Shown one piece after another: positions 1 through 7,452 of a DNA stretch of 8,933 bases. Numbering within the stretch: position 1 is the stretch's first letter; each line of letters begins with the position of its first letter. Origin of the DNA: Phycisphaerales bacterium UBA1910 (GTDB taxonomy: Bacteria; Planctomycetota; Phycisphaerae; Phycisphaerales; UBA1924); NCBI GenBank assembly GCA_002337545.1, contig DDGE01000013.1:1-8933 (forward strand), in the 5' to 3' direction. A program made the translations under genes and the position numbers. The notes under the pieces were generated by a model. The model was not told the origin of the DNA and searched no databases. It saw only the letters and a program-made list of their open reading frames with translations.

Positions 1-51
1 CAACGGTTGCCCATAATCCCGTATTTGTGAACCCGGGCGATCCAGAACCCT

Positions 52-57
52 TATAAT
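52..57 (+). promoter_or_regulatory. Candidate -10 box (TATAAT) for nfeD, implying a leaderless transcript
   Basis: A perfect TATAAT lies at 52-57 and the GTG start of nfeD is at 63, so a start site 6-8 bases below the box would fall on or next to the start codon. GGGG at 58-61 is too close to the GTG to act as a normal ribosome binding site, which fits leaderless translation. No good -35 hexamer is present at 16-18 bases spacing. The nearest TTG-like hexamer, TTGTGA at 25-30, is 21 bases away. The rest of 1-62 holds no gene that I can recognise. Confidence 0.45.
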
Positions 58-62
58 GGGGC

Positions 63-2045
63 GTGAACGCTCAAACTCCATCTCGGTTGAATCGGTTTCG
101 TCAGTGGGTCCGGCTGATTGCGGCGTCCGCGGCTGTCATGGCGTGGGTATCCACGCTCGCGATTGCTCAGGACGAGACTCGTGCGGTGGATGTGACGCCC
201 ATCGAGGTGACATCGATCCCCGCCGCGCGGCAGGCGGACCGTATCGCGGTGATCACGGTTGAGGGGATCATCGATCCGATTACCTCGGTCAGTGTGCAGC
301 GCCGTATCGAAGAGGCGGAGCGGGGTGGGTTTGATGCCTTTGTGCTTGAGGTCAACTCTCCTGGCGGGGAGTTGTACTCGTGTCTGGAGATCGCTCAGGC
401 GATCAAGGGCTCTTCGATAACGAATACGGTTGCTTGGGTCAATGAGGAGGCGCACTCGGGCGGGGCGATCATTTCGCTGGCCTGCGGCGAGATCGTGACG
501 GATGATCCGTCCTCGTTTGGTGACGCGTTGATCGTATTGCTCGGCCCGGGGTCGATGCGTGCGTTGACGCCGGATGAGCGGACGAAGATGTTGCCGCCGC
601 TGATGACGGATGTCGTGGATTCGGCCCGTCGGAACGGGTACGACGAGTATCTGGTGCAGGCGCTCGTGACCGATGGGGTTGAGCTGTGGCAGGTTGAAGA
701 CATCGAGACGGGCGAGCGGTTTGCGATCAACGAGGGTGAGTATCGGATGCTGTTTGACGGCGAACCGATTCGTGGTCGATCGATGCTGGTGCAGGTGACA
801 GGCGGGACGCAGACCTATCGATCGCCAGTTCCGTCGGACGAAGAGGAAGGCGAGGCGTCAGATGCTGATGTGGATCACGAAGATCCGGACACTGATCCGG
901 CTGATACCGCTGGGGGTGAAGATTCGCCGGTCGATCCTGGGGGGGATCGCGTGGTCGATCCGGCGGGTGATGAGGAAGAAATAGATTCGGACGATGTGAT
1001 CGATGACGCGAGCGCCTATCGCCCGGCGAGTGAGACGCTGCGGGATGTGCAGCGTGGGATCGAGGATCCGGAGAGCGGGCTTGAGCTTCTGCTGGGCGAG
1101 GAGACGGATCGGGTCTTCATCCAGCCGAGCGATAAGGGTCGGTATCGGCTCGTGGGGTACCTGAGCGATGGATCGTCGGCGATCGTGATGCGTACGCAGG
1201 ACATGATGGCGTTTGGTCTCAGCTCGGGCGTGATCCGAAACGATGAGGAGCTCAAGGCTTTTTTCGGTGCCGAGACACTTGTGCGTGTGAACGAGAGCGT
1301 GTTTGAGAAGATGGTTCGTTTTCTGACGAGCATGCCGGTCCGCTTTGTGCTGATCGCGATCTTCCTGATCTCGGTGGGGATCGAGATGCTTACGGGGGGG
1401 ACCGGCATTGCGGGCGCGGTCTCGATCGGCGCGCTCGCGCTCCTGATCGGGCCGGGGCTGTTGCTTGGGCTCAATGGCTGGTGGGAGATTATCGCGATTG
1501 TTGCGGGGCTGGTGTGCATTGCGATTGAGATCTTCATCATCCCCGGGTTTGGGGTCTTTGGCGTGCTCGGCTTTGTGCTTGTCTTTGGTGGACTGGTGGG
1601 CACCTTTGTGAGTGCGGGTGGTTCGATGTCATCGCCGCAGACGCAGCAGCAGCTGATGCACGGCACGGTGGTTGTTCTACTTGCTCTGGTGACTGCGGGT
1701 GTGGGCTGGTGGCTATTCATCCGCAAGGCGCAGGATCTGCCTTTGTTTCAGAAGCTGCTGCTCAATGACACGCCTGCGAATCTGAACGGCCCGGAGCGAT
1801 CGTTGCTGCACGCGATCGTCGCGGATGATGGGTCGGTGCGTGTGGGTGATCTCGGGGAGACAACGACGCCGCTCTACCCGATCGGGCAGGCGGATTTCAA
1901 CGGCCAGATCCATGATGTGTATTCTGCTTTTGGGACGATCGAGCGTGGCGAGCGGGTTCGGGTCGTGAAGGTGAATCGGATGCGGATCGAGGTCGAACCC
2001 GTAGGTCGTGATGACACGGACGGTTCGAGCGCGGGAGAGGCGTGA
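63..2045 (+). CDS. nfeD: Long NfeD protein: secreted ClpP/SppA-class serine protease with membrane block and NfeD OB domain
   Basis: This 660-residue protein has the full-length NfeD layout. Residues 1-35 form a signal peptide: Arg-rich start, hydrophobic core, and an Ala-Ile-Ala cleavage site before Gln36. Residues 58-215 form the ClpP-class protease fold, with SPGG at 99-102, a candidate nucleophile Ser132 in HSGG, and Lys175 as the likely general base. This matches the Ser/Lys dyad known for the archaeal homologue PH1510. Residues 259-315 are an acidic low-complexity insert (27 Asp/Glu in 57 residues). About five membrane helices lie within 425-552, and the C-terminal NfeD OB-fold spans about 585-648, ending in the typical RVRVVKVNRMRIEVE strand pair. 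The GTG start was chosen because it gives a complete signal peptide. Family members cleave membrane-associated proteins such as stomatin-type partners. The SPFH protein encoded at 2628-3626 is the obvious partner, by inference. The protease domain is expected outside the cytoplasm. Confidence 0.92.
   Translation: MNAQTPSRLNRFRQWVRLIAASAAVMAWVSTLAIAQDETRAVDVTPIEVTSIPAARQADRIAVITVEGIIDPITSVSVQRRIEEAERGGFDAFVLEVNSPGGELYSCLEIAQAIKGSSITNTVAWVNEEAHSGGAIISLACGEIVTDDPSSFGDALIVLLGPGSMRALTPDERTKMLPPLMTDVVDSARRNGYDEYLVQALVTDGVELWQVEDIETGERFAINEGEYRMLFDGEPIRGRSMLVQVTGGTQTYRSPVPSDEEEGEASDADVDHEDPDTDPADTAGGEDSPVDPGGDRVVDPAGDEEEIDSDDVIDDASAYRPASETLRDVQRGIEDPESGLELLLGEETDRVFIQPSDKGRYRLVGYLSDGSSAIVMRTQDMMAFGLSSGVIRNDEELKAFFGAETLVRVNESVFEKMVRFLTSMPVRFVLIAIFLISVGIEMLTGGTGIAGAVSIGALALLIGPGLLLGLNGWWEIIAIVAGLVCIAIEIFIIPGFGVFGVLGFVLVFGGLVGTFVSAGGSMSSPQTQQQLMHGTVVVLLALVTAGVGWWLFIRKAQDLPLFQKLLLNDTPANLNGPERSLLHAIVADDGSVRVGDLGETTTPLYPIGQADFNGQIHDVYSAFGTIERGERVRVVKVNRMRIEVEPVGRDDTDGSSAGEA
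2033..2040 (+). promoter_or_regulatory. Ribosome binding site deciding the start of the short NfeD gene
   Basis: GGGAGAGG lies inside the last codons of the long nfeD gene. It can serve either the GTG at 2042 or the ATG at 2045, which are consecutive codons in the same frame. Spacing from GGAG is 4 bases to the GTG and 7 to the ATG, so the ATG is slightly favoured. Either choice overlaps the upstream stop codon at 2043-2045, which implies translational coupling. Confidence 0.5.
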
Positions 2046-2560
2046 TGGAGACGATGCTGTTGATCGGGATCTCGTTGATCGCGCTGGGGATGCTCCTGTT
2101 TATCCTTGAGGCGTTCGTGCCCAGCGCGGGGATCATCAGTCTGCTCGCAGTGGGGAGCACGACGGCGGGGATCATCTTTCTTTTCCGGTACGACCTGATG
2201 TGGGGATGGATCGGGCTGCTTGGTTCGTTGGTGCTTGCGCCCATATCTTTCTTTGGTGCGCTCAATATCCTGCCAAACACACCGATTGGGCGCGCGTTGT
2301 TTGGCCCCTCCGGCGAGGAAATCGCGGAGCAGGACCAGGTTGTTCGTGATCTTGCACGCCGGGCCCGCGAGGGGCTTCAGGGTGCTGAGGGCGTGGCGCT
2401 GACTGATATGCGGCCGTCGGGCCTTGTCCAGATCGGAGACAAACGCTTGGACGCGATCGCGATTGGTGGCATCGTGGACCGGGGCAGCAGGGTGCGGGTG
2501 GTTCGTGCTGAGGGTTTGACGATCGAGGTCCGTTGCATGCGTGATGACGCGTCGGCGTGA
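2042..2560 (+). CDS. Short (protease-less) NfeD family membrane protein
   Basis: A 172-residue protein (171 if the ATG at 2045 is used) with the short-NfeD layout. Three hydrophobic helices lie at about 5-26, 32-50 and 54-75. A cytosolic-type linker follows, then an NfeD OB-fold at about 113-165 with the family signature GVALTDMRPSGLVQIGDKRL followed by Asp, and a later RGSRVRVVRAEG strand. There is no protease domain and no signal peptide. Its start overlaps the stop of the long nfeD gene, so the two are co-translated and probably interact. In many bacteria a short NfeD sits between the long form and a flotillin-like gene, as here. Known members are thought to anchor or support SPFH protein assemblies, but no enzymatic activity is established. 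The family call is secure. Its precise role here is inference from context. Confidence 0.9.
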   Translation: MMETMLLIGISLIALGMLLFILEAFVPSAGIISLLAVGSTTAGIIFLFRYDLMWGWIGLLGSLVLAPISFFGALNILPNTPIGRALFGPSGEEIAEQDQVVRDLARRAREGLQGAEGVALTDMRPSGLVQIGDKRLDAIAIGGIVDRGSRVRVVRAEGLTIEVRCMRDDASA

Positions 2561-2567
2561 GCGAGCG

Positions 2568-2575
2568 TATAGAAT
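2568..2575 (+). promoter_or_regulatory. Candidate -10 region for floA
   Basis: TATAGAAT in the 67-base gap between the short nfeD gene and floA contains both TATAGA and TAGAAT, each four of six matches or better to TATAAT. No convincing -35 hexamer sits at the right spacing. A transcript starting near 2582 would have a leader of about 45 bases with a weak possible stem (TCCGC at 2584-2588 with GCGGA at 2605-2609). It would end in the ribosome site GAAAGGG at 2615-2621, six bases before the ATG. No terminator separates this gene from the nfeD pair, so floA may also be transcribed from upstream. Confidence 0.3.
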
Positions 2576-2627
2576 GAGATGTGTCCGCTGACGGTATTGT
2601 CGGGGCGGATCAATGAAAGGGTAGAAC

Positions 2628-3626
2628 ATGCCGAATGCGGTGTACATTGTGATCGGGATCGTGGCACTCATCGTGGTGCTCGGGGTGCTCGCGGTCCTCT
2701 TGACATACTTTAACCTCTGGATCCAGGCGTACCTTTCGAAGGCGAAGGTCAGCATCTTCTCGATCATCGGGATGCGGTTCCGAAAGGTGAATCCTCAGGT
2801 CATCGTGATCAACAAGATCAAGCTTGTGAAGGCGGGGATCGATTCGATCAAGACGGATGATCTTGAGGGCCATTATCTCGCGGGCGGGAATGTCACGAAT
2901 GTGGTGAGCGCGGTGATTGCTGCGTGGCACGCGAATATCGAGCTCGACTGGGGCGTTGCGCGAGCGATCGATCTGGCGGGTCGTGATATCCTCGACGCGG
3001 TGAACACCTCGGTGAACCCGAAGGTGATCGATTGTCCGAACCCGTCGCTGGGTCGCCCGACGATCGACGCTGTGGCGAAGGACGGGATTCAGCTCAAGGC
3101 ACGCGCACGCGTGACGGTCCGGACGAATCTTGCGCGACTCGTGGGCGGTGCGACGGAGGAAACCGTCGTCGCTCGTGTTGGCGAGGGTATTGTTTCGAGC
3201 ATCGGTTCTGCTGAATCGCACGCACGCGTGCTCGAGAACCCGGACGCGATTTCCAAGGCGGTGATCGGTCGCGGTCTCGATGCGGGAACGGCGTACGAGA
3301 TCCTGTCGATCGATATTGCGGATGTCGATGTTGGCGACAACATCGGTGCGAAGCTTCAGGAAGACCAGGCGCAGGCGGATACCAAGGTCGCTCAGGCGAT
3401 GGCGGAGAAGCGGCGTGCGATGGCGGTCGCGCAGGAGCAGGAGTTCCGGGCGGAAGAGCAGAAGAACCGGGCGTTGGTTGTTCTCGCGGAGGCGGAAGTG
3501 CCCAAGGCAATGGCGGACGCATTCCGATCCGGCAACATGGGCGTGATGGATTTTTATCGGATGAAGAACATCAACGCGGATACCTCGATGCGTGACTCGA
3601 TCGCGGACGATTCCAAGAACAAATGA
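2628..3626 (+). CDS. floA: FloA (YqfA/UPF0365) flotillin-like SPFH membrane scaffold protein
   Basis: This 332-residue protein is the usual length for FloA. A single N-terminal membrane segment lies at about 5-27, followed by the SPFH domain at about 30-235. Family-typical stretches include the [18 protein letters not shown] region at 54-71, CPNPS at 136-140 and [20 protein letters not shown] at 147-166. A charged Ala/Glu/Gln-rich segment at about 240-295 ([20 protein letters not shown] and onward) is the EA-repeat coiled-coil region that drives oligomerisation in flotillins. The C-terminal tail [14 protein letters not shown] is also conserved. FloA forms large assemblies in the cytoplasmic membrane and organises functional microdomains. 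The ATG is preceded by GAAAGGG at a good distance. Directly upstream are two NfeD genes, its known genomic partners, and a hairpin with a T-rich tail follows 47 bases after the stop. The gene is intact and the identification is firm. Confidence 0.96.
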   Translation: MPNAVYIVIGIVALIVVLGVLAVLLTYFNLWIQAYLSKAKVSIFSIIGMRFRKVNPQVIVINKIKLVKAGIDSIKTDDLEGHYLAGGNVTNVVSAVIAAWHANIELDWGVARAIDLAGRDILDAVNTSVNPKVIDCPNPSLGRPTIDAVAKDGIQLKARARVTVRTNLARLVGGATEETVVARVGEGIVSSIGSAESHARVLENPDAISKAVIGRGLDAGTAYEILSIDIADVDVGDNIGAKLQEDQAQADTKVAQAMAEKRRAMAVAQEQEFRAEEQKNRALVVLAEAEVPKAMADAFRSGNMGVMDFYRMKNINADTSMRDSIADDSKNK

Positions 3627-3640
3627 CCGCCCGAAGTGGG

Positions 3641-3669
3641 TTGTATCCGCGTTGGGGATTTGATAGAGT
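3641..3669 (+). promoter_or_regulatory. Candidate promoter for the zinc-ribbon membrane protein gene
   Basis: TTGTAT at 3641-3646 and TAGAGT at 3664-3669 are separated by the ideal 17 bases. The match to consensus is only moderate (three and four of six). A transcript from here would begin near 3675, at the base of the hairpin at 3674-3696. A second -10-like hexamer, TATTAT at 3700-3705 (five of six), sits after the hairpin and would give a leader of about 18 bases ending in GGGGA at 3719-3723, six bases before the ATG. The sequence alone does not decide between them. Confidence 0.25.
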
Positions 3670-3673
3670 GATG

Positions 3674-3700
3674 TGCGTGCCGGTTCTCGGCACGCATTTT
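3674..3700 (+). terminator. Hairpin with T-rich tail after floA, likely rho-independent terminator
   Basis: TGCGTGCCG at 3674-3682 pairs perfectly with CGGCACGCA at 3688-3696, giving a 9-bp stem with a 5-base loop (GTTCT). The tail is TTTTATTAT. The stem begins 47 bases after the floA stop codon. Position, stem strength and T-tract all fit intrinsic termination of floA. The alternative is a stable 5' leader stem of the next gene, if the promoter at 3641-3669 is used. Confidence 0.6.
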
Positions 3701-3729
3701 ATTATGTATACGAGCTATGGGGATGATGC

Positions 3730-5040
3730 ATGAGTCAGGGTGAGAAGATCTGTGTCCACTGCGGGCAGAGCTGCGCGAATCAAGCGCGGGTGAAGGACGG
3801 CAAGGGCAACTACGCGCATACGGCATGTGCCGAGAAGCACAAGAACGCCAAGCAGGGCGAGACCGGTCGATCCAGCCCTCCCGCGGGCGGATCACAGGGG
3901 GAGCCGGCGGGGACGATGGCGGCGATCCTGTCGGACATTGATGACAAGGACATGATCGGCGGCGAGCACTCCTGCCAGGGGTGCGGCTACCCGATGGAAG
4001 ACGACGCGATGATCTGTTTGCATTGCGGGTTCAATCGTGAAACGGGGCGACAGTTCGGTACGAAGGTTGCTCGCGATCCGAACAAGCCGACGAAGAGCGG
4101 AGCGGCGCTGAATATTGGAGCAACCGCGGGTGGTGCTGCGTTGGCACCATTTTTTCCGCTTGCGGGTGCGTGCGTCGGCGGGTTGATCGGCGCGGGTATC
4201 TGGGGCGGTATCGCATACCAGTTCAACATTGAGTTTGGATGGATTGCGATCCTGGTCGGTGTGCTCTGCGGTTTGGGTGCGGGAATTGGTGCTCGTGGTG
4301 AGGGTGGTGCCATCGTCGGTGGCATGGCCGCGCTTGTCGCGATTGGTTCGATCTCACTTGGGAAGTACATGGCGGTGACATGGGCGGTCGACGACATGTT
4401 CGACGATGAGATGTTCGGCAAGCGGACAGTCGAACAGATTGATGATTCGATTGCGCTGACCTATGTCGCGGACGACATTATCCGAGACTATCTCGATGCC
4501 GGACGCACGATCGAATGGCCGAATCCGCAGATCTTTGTGGATGCGGCAGTTTGGCCGGATGATTTCCCTCAGGATATCTCGGATGAGACATGGGATATTT
4601 GGGATGAGATGGGGTTCACTGATAAAGCGACGCTGCGACGCCAGATCGCTGAAGAATACGGCATGCGTTCCAGGGATGTCGATGACGACTGGGCCTTGGA
4701 AACGATCGCGTATGGCCTGTGCATGGAGCGGATCGCTGAAGACAAACCGCTTGAGTGGGAGAACGCGTACTTACCGTTGGATGTGAGTGTGTGGCCTGAG
4801 GACTATCCCGAGTCGATCCAGACACAGGCTGAGCAACGCTGGGTGGCGATGACCGCGGATGAACAGCAGGATTATCGTGTTCAGGTCCGAGATACGATCA
4901 ATGTGAACCTGGGGCGTGACGGTGCGATTAGCCAAGAAATCGTGAAGGATGGATTCGTCCAGAGTTTCATGCACCCGTTCGATCTCTTGTTCATATTCCT
5001 TGCTGTGGGCGCGGCGTATAAGCTCGGCGCAGGCGAATGA
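3730..5040 (+). CDS. Unknown zinc-ribbon multi-pass membrane protein with an 80-residue tandem duplication
   Basis: I do not recognise a named family for this 436-residue protein. The N-terminus has two candidate zinc sites. The first is C8-x2-C11 with H30-x2-C33 (a LIM-like half, with C15 and H37 nearby). The second is a zinc-ribbon with C82-x2-C85 and C96-x2-C99. Residues 127-217 are a Gly/Ala-rich hydrophobic block, probably three or four membrane helices, and another helix lies at about 415-432. Between them, residues 237-316 and 317-396 align without a gap at an 80-residue offset, sharing E-W, N, D, V-W-P, D, P and a later W, M, R and Q. The acidic, Trp-rich repeats may form a small binding domain repeated twice. 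The ATG is preceded by GGGGA at six bases. The gene lies after the nfeD-nfeD-floA set on the same strand, with a probable terminator between, so a shared membrane role is only suggested. Five bases separate its stop from the convergent gene's stop. Confidence 0.85.
   Translation: MSQGEKICVHCGQSCANQARVKDGKGNYAHTACAEKHKNAKQGETGRSSPPAGGSQGEPAGTMAAILSDIDDKDMIGGEHSCQGCGYPMEDDAMICLHCGFNRETGRQFGTKVARDPNKPTKSGAALNIGATAGGAALAPFFPLAGACVGGLIGAGIWGGIAYQFNIEFGWIAILVGVLCGLGAGIGARGEGGAIVGGMAALVAIGSISLGKYMAVTWAVDDMFDDEMFGKRTVEQIDDSIALTYVADDIIRDYLDAGRTIEWPNPQIFVDAAVWPDDFPQDISDETWDIWDEMGFTDKATLRRQIAEEYGMRSRDVDDDWALETIAYGLCMERIAEDKPLEWENAYLPLDVSVWPEDYPESIQTQAEQRWVAMTADEQQDYRVQVRDTINVNLGRDGAISQEIVKDGFVQSFMHPFDLLFIFLAVGAAYKLGAGE
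4438..4917 (+). repeat. Two-copy tandem protein repeat (2 x 80 codons) inside the zinc-ribbon membrane protein
   Basis: Codons 237-316 (4438-4677) and 317-396 (4678-4917) encode homologous units. Hand alignment without gaps gives about 19 identical positions in 80 and many conservative ones. Identical pairs include E262/E342, W263/W343, N265/N345, D271/D351, V274/V354, W275/W355, P276/P356, D278/D358, P280/P360, W291/W371, M294/M374, R303/R383 and Q305/Q385. The core motif is V-W-P-(D/E)-D-(F/Y)-P. The DNA copies have diverged, so this is an old duplication rather than a recent one. Confidence 0.75.
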
Positions 5041-5045
5041 TCTGA

Positions 5046-7394
5046 TCACTCAATCGTGATCTCGATATCCAGACGCACGGTCTGCGGCTGCATGCATGCC
5101 TGATCGGAGCAGGGCTGGAACGAAATACCCAAGACCGGATCGCCTTCTGAAGCCCCGATGCCCGGGGCTTTTTCGATGGCGACTTCGAAGTCGAGGGTGC
5201 CGGTGTGGGCGTTGAACTCCCCCACTGTTTCCACGCCCATGGGCTGCCCTTGGGGGTAGTCGGCGTAGACGGCGATGCCCTGGCCCGAGATGAGCCCGAC
5301 GCGCATGGGGTAGAGGGATTTGGCGGCCTCGGACTCACCCGTATCGGCGGCGGCGATGTGGTAGCCGTCCTCGATCTGCAGGCGGACCTGGAAGGTTGCG
5401 GGCGCGTCATCGGCGACGGTAATCGCGTCGGTCGAGACAAGGACGGCGACGGGTGACTTGGTGCGTTCGAGCGAATCGGAGCCGTCGTTGGCGGCAAAGT
5501 CGATGAGTTCGTGGTAACGATCGCGCCTTGCGAGCATCGTGAGCAGGGCACGGGTGGAGTTGATCGTGCCCAATGGGTGCTCGGCGAGCGTCGCGGAGAT
5601 CGATTGCAAGAGCTTGGCGGCACGCTGGGCGAATCGGGGCTCGCCGGTGCGGTGGGCAAGGGTGATGAGTGCGTGGAGCATGACGCCCGATGAGCCGGGT
5701 GTGGCGCCGTCGTGGAGCGAGCGGGTGCGGACGAAGAGGTCCTTGGCACTCTCGCGGGTATCGAAGTAGGTGCCCGAATCGTCGGCGAAGAGATCGTGGG
5801 TTTCGTCGGCGAGGGCGATGATGTCGGCGAGCGGGAACTCGTCGGCGGTCGATGGGTTCGCGTTGAGCGTGAGAAGCGCATCGAGCAGGTGCGCGTGGTC
5901 CTCGAGGAGGGTGGGGATCGCGCTGGTGCCGTTGCGGTGCGTGCGGAGGCGGGTGCCCGAGTCATCGCGCATGGTGTTGAGGATGAAGCGTGCGGCGCTC
6001 TTGGCAGCGGTGATGTAGTCCTCGCGCTCGAAGACGCGACCGGCTTCGACGAGCGCGGGGATGAGCATCGCGTTCCACGAAACGAGAACCTTGTCGTCGA
6101 GCGTGGGTTGCTTGCGCTGGGCGCGGTATTTGAGCAGGGTGGTGTTGATGGTGCCCAGGTGCTCAAAGAAGGTGGGCGCGTCGAGTTTGTGGCGCTGGGC
6201 AAAGTCCTCGAAGCGTGAGGACAGGCGGAGCACATGCCGACGAGGCTCGTTCGGGTGGTGCGGGTCTTGAAAGTTCGGGGATGCGTCGAGCCCGTAGAGG
6301 TCGATGGCGAGCGGCAGCAGATCAGGATGATCGGCGAGGGCTTCCTCGAACTCGTGGCGGGTCCAGAGGTAGTTGAGCCCTTCTTTGCCGTCGACTTCGG
6401 CGTCCTGTGCCGAGTAGAACCCGCAGACGCCAGGGTTGTCGGGGTCGGTCATCTCGGCGAGGCAGTAGTTGAGGGTCTGGCGGGCGACGCCGGCGTAATA
6501 GTGATCGTCGAGCACTGCGGACGCGCGGGTGTAGGTGCGAGCGAGCTGGGCGTTGTCGTAGAGCATCTTCTCGAAGTGCGGGACGGTCCAGAACTCATCG
6601 ACGGAGTATCGGTGGAAGCCGCCGGCGATCTGGTCGTGGATGCCTCCGGTGGCCATGGCGTCGAGGGTCTTCTTGAGCGCAAGGTCGATGGCGGACTTGG
6701 TGGCGCTGTCGGCGACGGGGCGCATGTCGAGGAGGAACTCGAGGAAGACGGGCTGGGGGAACTTGGGTGCGCCGGAGAACCCGCCGTTGGTCTGGTCGAG
6801 GCGTTGGAGGAGGGACGCGAGTGCTTTGGTCAGGTGGGGCTCGCCGACGGGGACGGGGCTGGTTGTCGCGCTGACCTGCTCGGCGACAGCGTCGGCGAGG
6901 GTGTTGGATTGCTCGATGACCTCGTCGCGTCGATCGATCCATGCCTGGCTCAGTCCTTGAAGGACATCGGGGAAGGACGGGCGGTTGTGCATGGGTTCGG
7001 GCGGAAAGTAGGTCCCCGCGTAGAACGGCTTGCGGGTGTCGGGGGTGAGGAAGACGGACATGGGCCAGCCGCCGGAGCCGGTGAATGTGGTCGTGGCGGC
7101 CATGTAGATCTCATCGAGATCGGGGCGTTCCTCGCGATCGACCTTGATGCAGACGAACCGGTCGTTCATGAGGCGTGCGATGTCGGCGGACTCGAAGGAC
7201 TCGCGCTCCATGACATGGCACCAGTAGCATGTGGAGTAGCCGATGGAGAGGAAGACGGGGACGCCTCGCTGGCGGGCGAGCTCGAAGGCCTCGTTGGACC
7301 AGGGGTGCCAGTCCACGGGGTTGTGGGCGTGCTGGAGGAGGTAGGGGGAGGTCTCGTCGATGAGGCGGTTGGTGTGGGGAGAGGCGTCGGGCAT
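5046..7394 (-). CDS. yyaL: YyaL/COG1331 (DUF255) thioredoxin-fold protein with C-terminal DsbD-N-like domain
   Basis: From the ATG at 7394 this is a 782-residue protein. Its N-terminal DUF255 thioredoxin-like domain (about 8-170) carries the family signature: [14 protein letters not shown] near the start, the redox motif C56-Y57-W58-C59-H60, KVDREERPD at 84-92 and [12 protein letters not shown] at 108-119. The middle (about 185-640) is the helical toroid typical of the family, including [12 protein letters not shown] and [20 protein letters not shown]. Residues about 647-782 look like the N-terminal domain of DsbD, with paired Cys762 and Cys767 followed by a QPQTV strand. No signal peptide is present, so a cytoplasmic location is expected, which is odd for a DsbD-N-like module. 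The substrate of this family is not settled. The frame continues upstream to a GTG at 7472, but those 26 codons are 9-bp repeat DNA (see 7407-7479), so the family-typical ATG was chosen. The distal helicase gene upstream is on the same strand, 258 bases away. Confidence 0.93.
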   Translation of the reverse strand: MPDASPHTNRLIDETSPYLLQHAHNPVDWHPWSNEAFELARQRGVPVFLSIGYSTCYWCHVMERESFESADIARLMNDRFVCIKVDREERPDLDEIYMAATTTFTGSGGWPMSVFLTPDTRKPFYAGTYFPPEPMHNRPSFPDVLQGLSQAWIDRRDEVIEQSNTLADAVAEQVSATTSPVPVGEPHLTKALASLLQRLDQTNGGFSGAPKFPQPVFLEFLLDMRPVADSATKSAIDLALKKTLDAMATGGIHDQIAGGFHRYSVDEFWTVPHFEKMLYDNAQLARTYTRASAVLDDHYYAGVARQTLNYCLAEMTDPDNPGVCGFYSAQDAEVDGKEGLNYLWTRHEFEEALADHPDLLPLAIDLYGLDASPNFQDPHHPNEPRRHVLRLSSRFEDFAQRHKLDAPTFFEHLGTINTTLLKYRAQRKQPTLDDKVLVSWNAMLIPALVEAGRVFEREDYITAAKSAARFILNTMRDDSGTRLRTHRNGTSAIPTLLEDHAHLLDALLTLNANPSTADEFPLADIIALADETHDLFADDSGTYFDTRESAKDLFVRTRSLHDGATPGSSGVMLHALITLAHRTGEPRFAQRAAKLLQSISATLAEHPLGTINSTRALLTMLARRDRYHELIDFAANDGSDSLERTKSPVAVLVSTDAITVADDAPATFQVRLQIEDGYHIAAADTGESEAAKSLYPMRVGLISGQGIAVYADYPQGQPMGVETVGEFNAHTGTLDFEVAIEKAPGIGASEGDPVLGISFQPCSDQACMQPQTVRLDIEITIE

Positions 7395-7406
7395 TGGGGA
7401 TGGTAC

Positions 7407-7442
7407 GCAGAGGGGGCAGAGATCGCGGAGGGCGCAGAGAAG
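7407..7442. repeat. 9-bp tandem repeat, GCAGAG type, four copies
   Basis: Four consecutive nonamers: GCAGAGGGG, GCAGAGATC, GCGGAGGGC and GCAGAGAAG, in exact 9-base register. They lie 12 bases before the chosen yyaL ATG (on the - strand). A related second array follows 10 bases away. Similar short tandem arrays between genes are, from memory, frequent in planctomycetes and related bacteria. Their function is unknown. Confidence 0.7.
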
Positions 7443-7452
7443 AGGGTTGAAC

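Noticed and set aside
1874..2767. A 297-codon - strand open frame opposite the nfeD/nfeD/floA junctions
   Set aside because: It is basic and low in complexity, has no motif, and spans three well-identified genes on the other strand.
5044..5061. Bidirectional terminator between the convergent genes
   Set aside because: The stem is only six base pairs and there is no T-tract on either strand, so I do not annotate it as a terminator.
4991..6235. A 414-codon - strand open frame in another frame of yyaL
   Set aside because: The product is almost wholly Ser/Pro/Thr/Arg, as expected from a shifted frame of GC-rich coding sequence, and it overlaps the clearly real yyaL frame.
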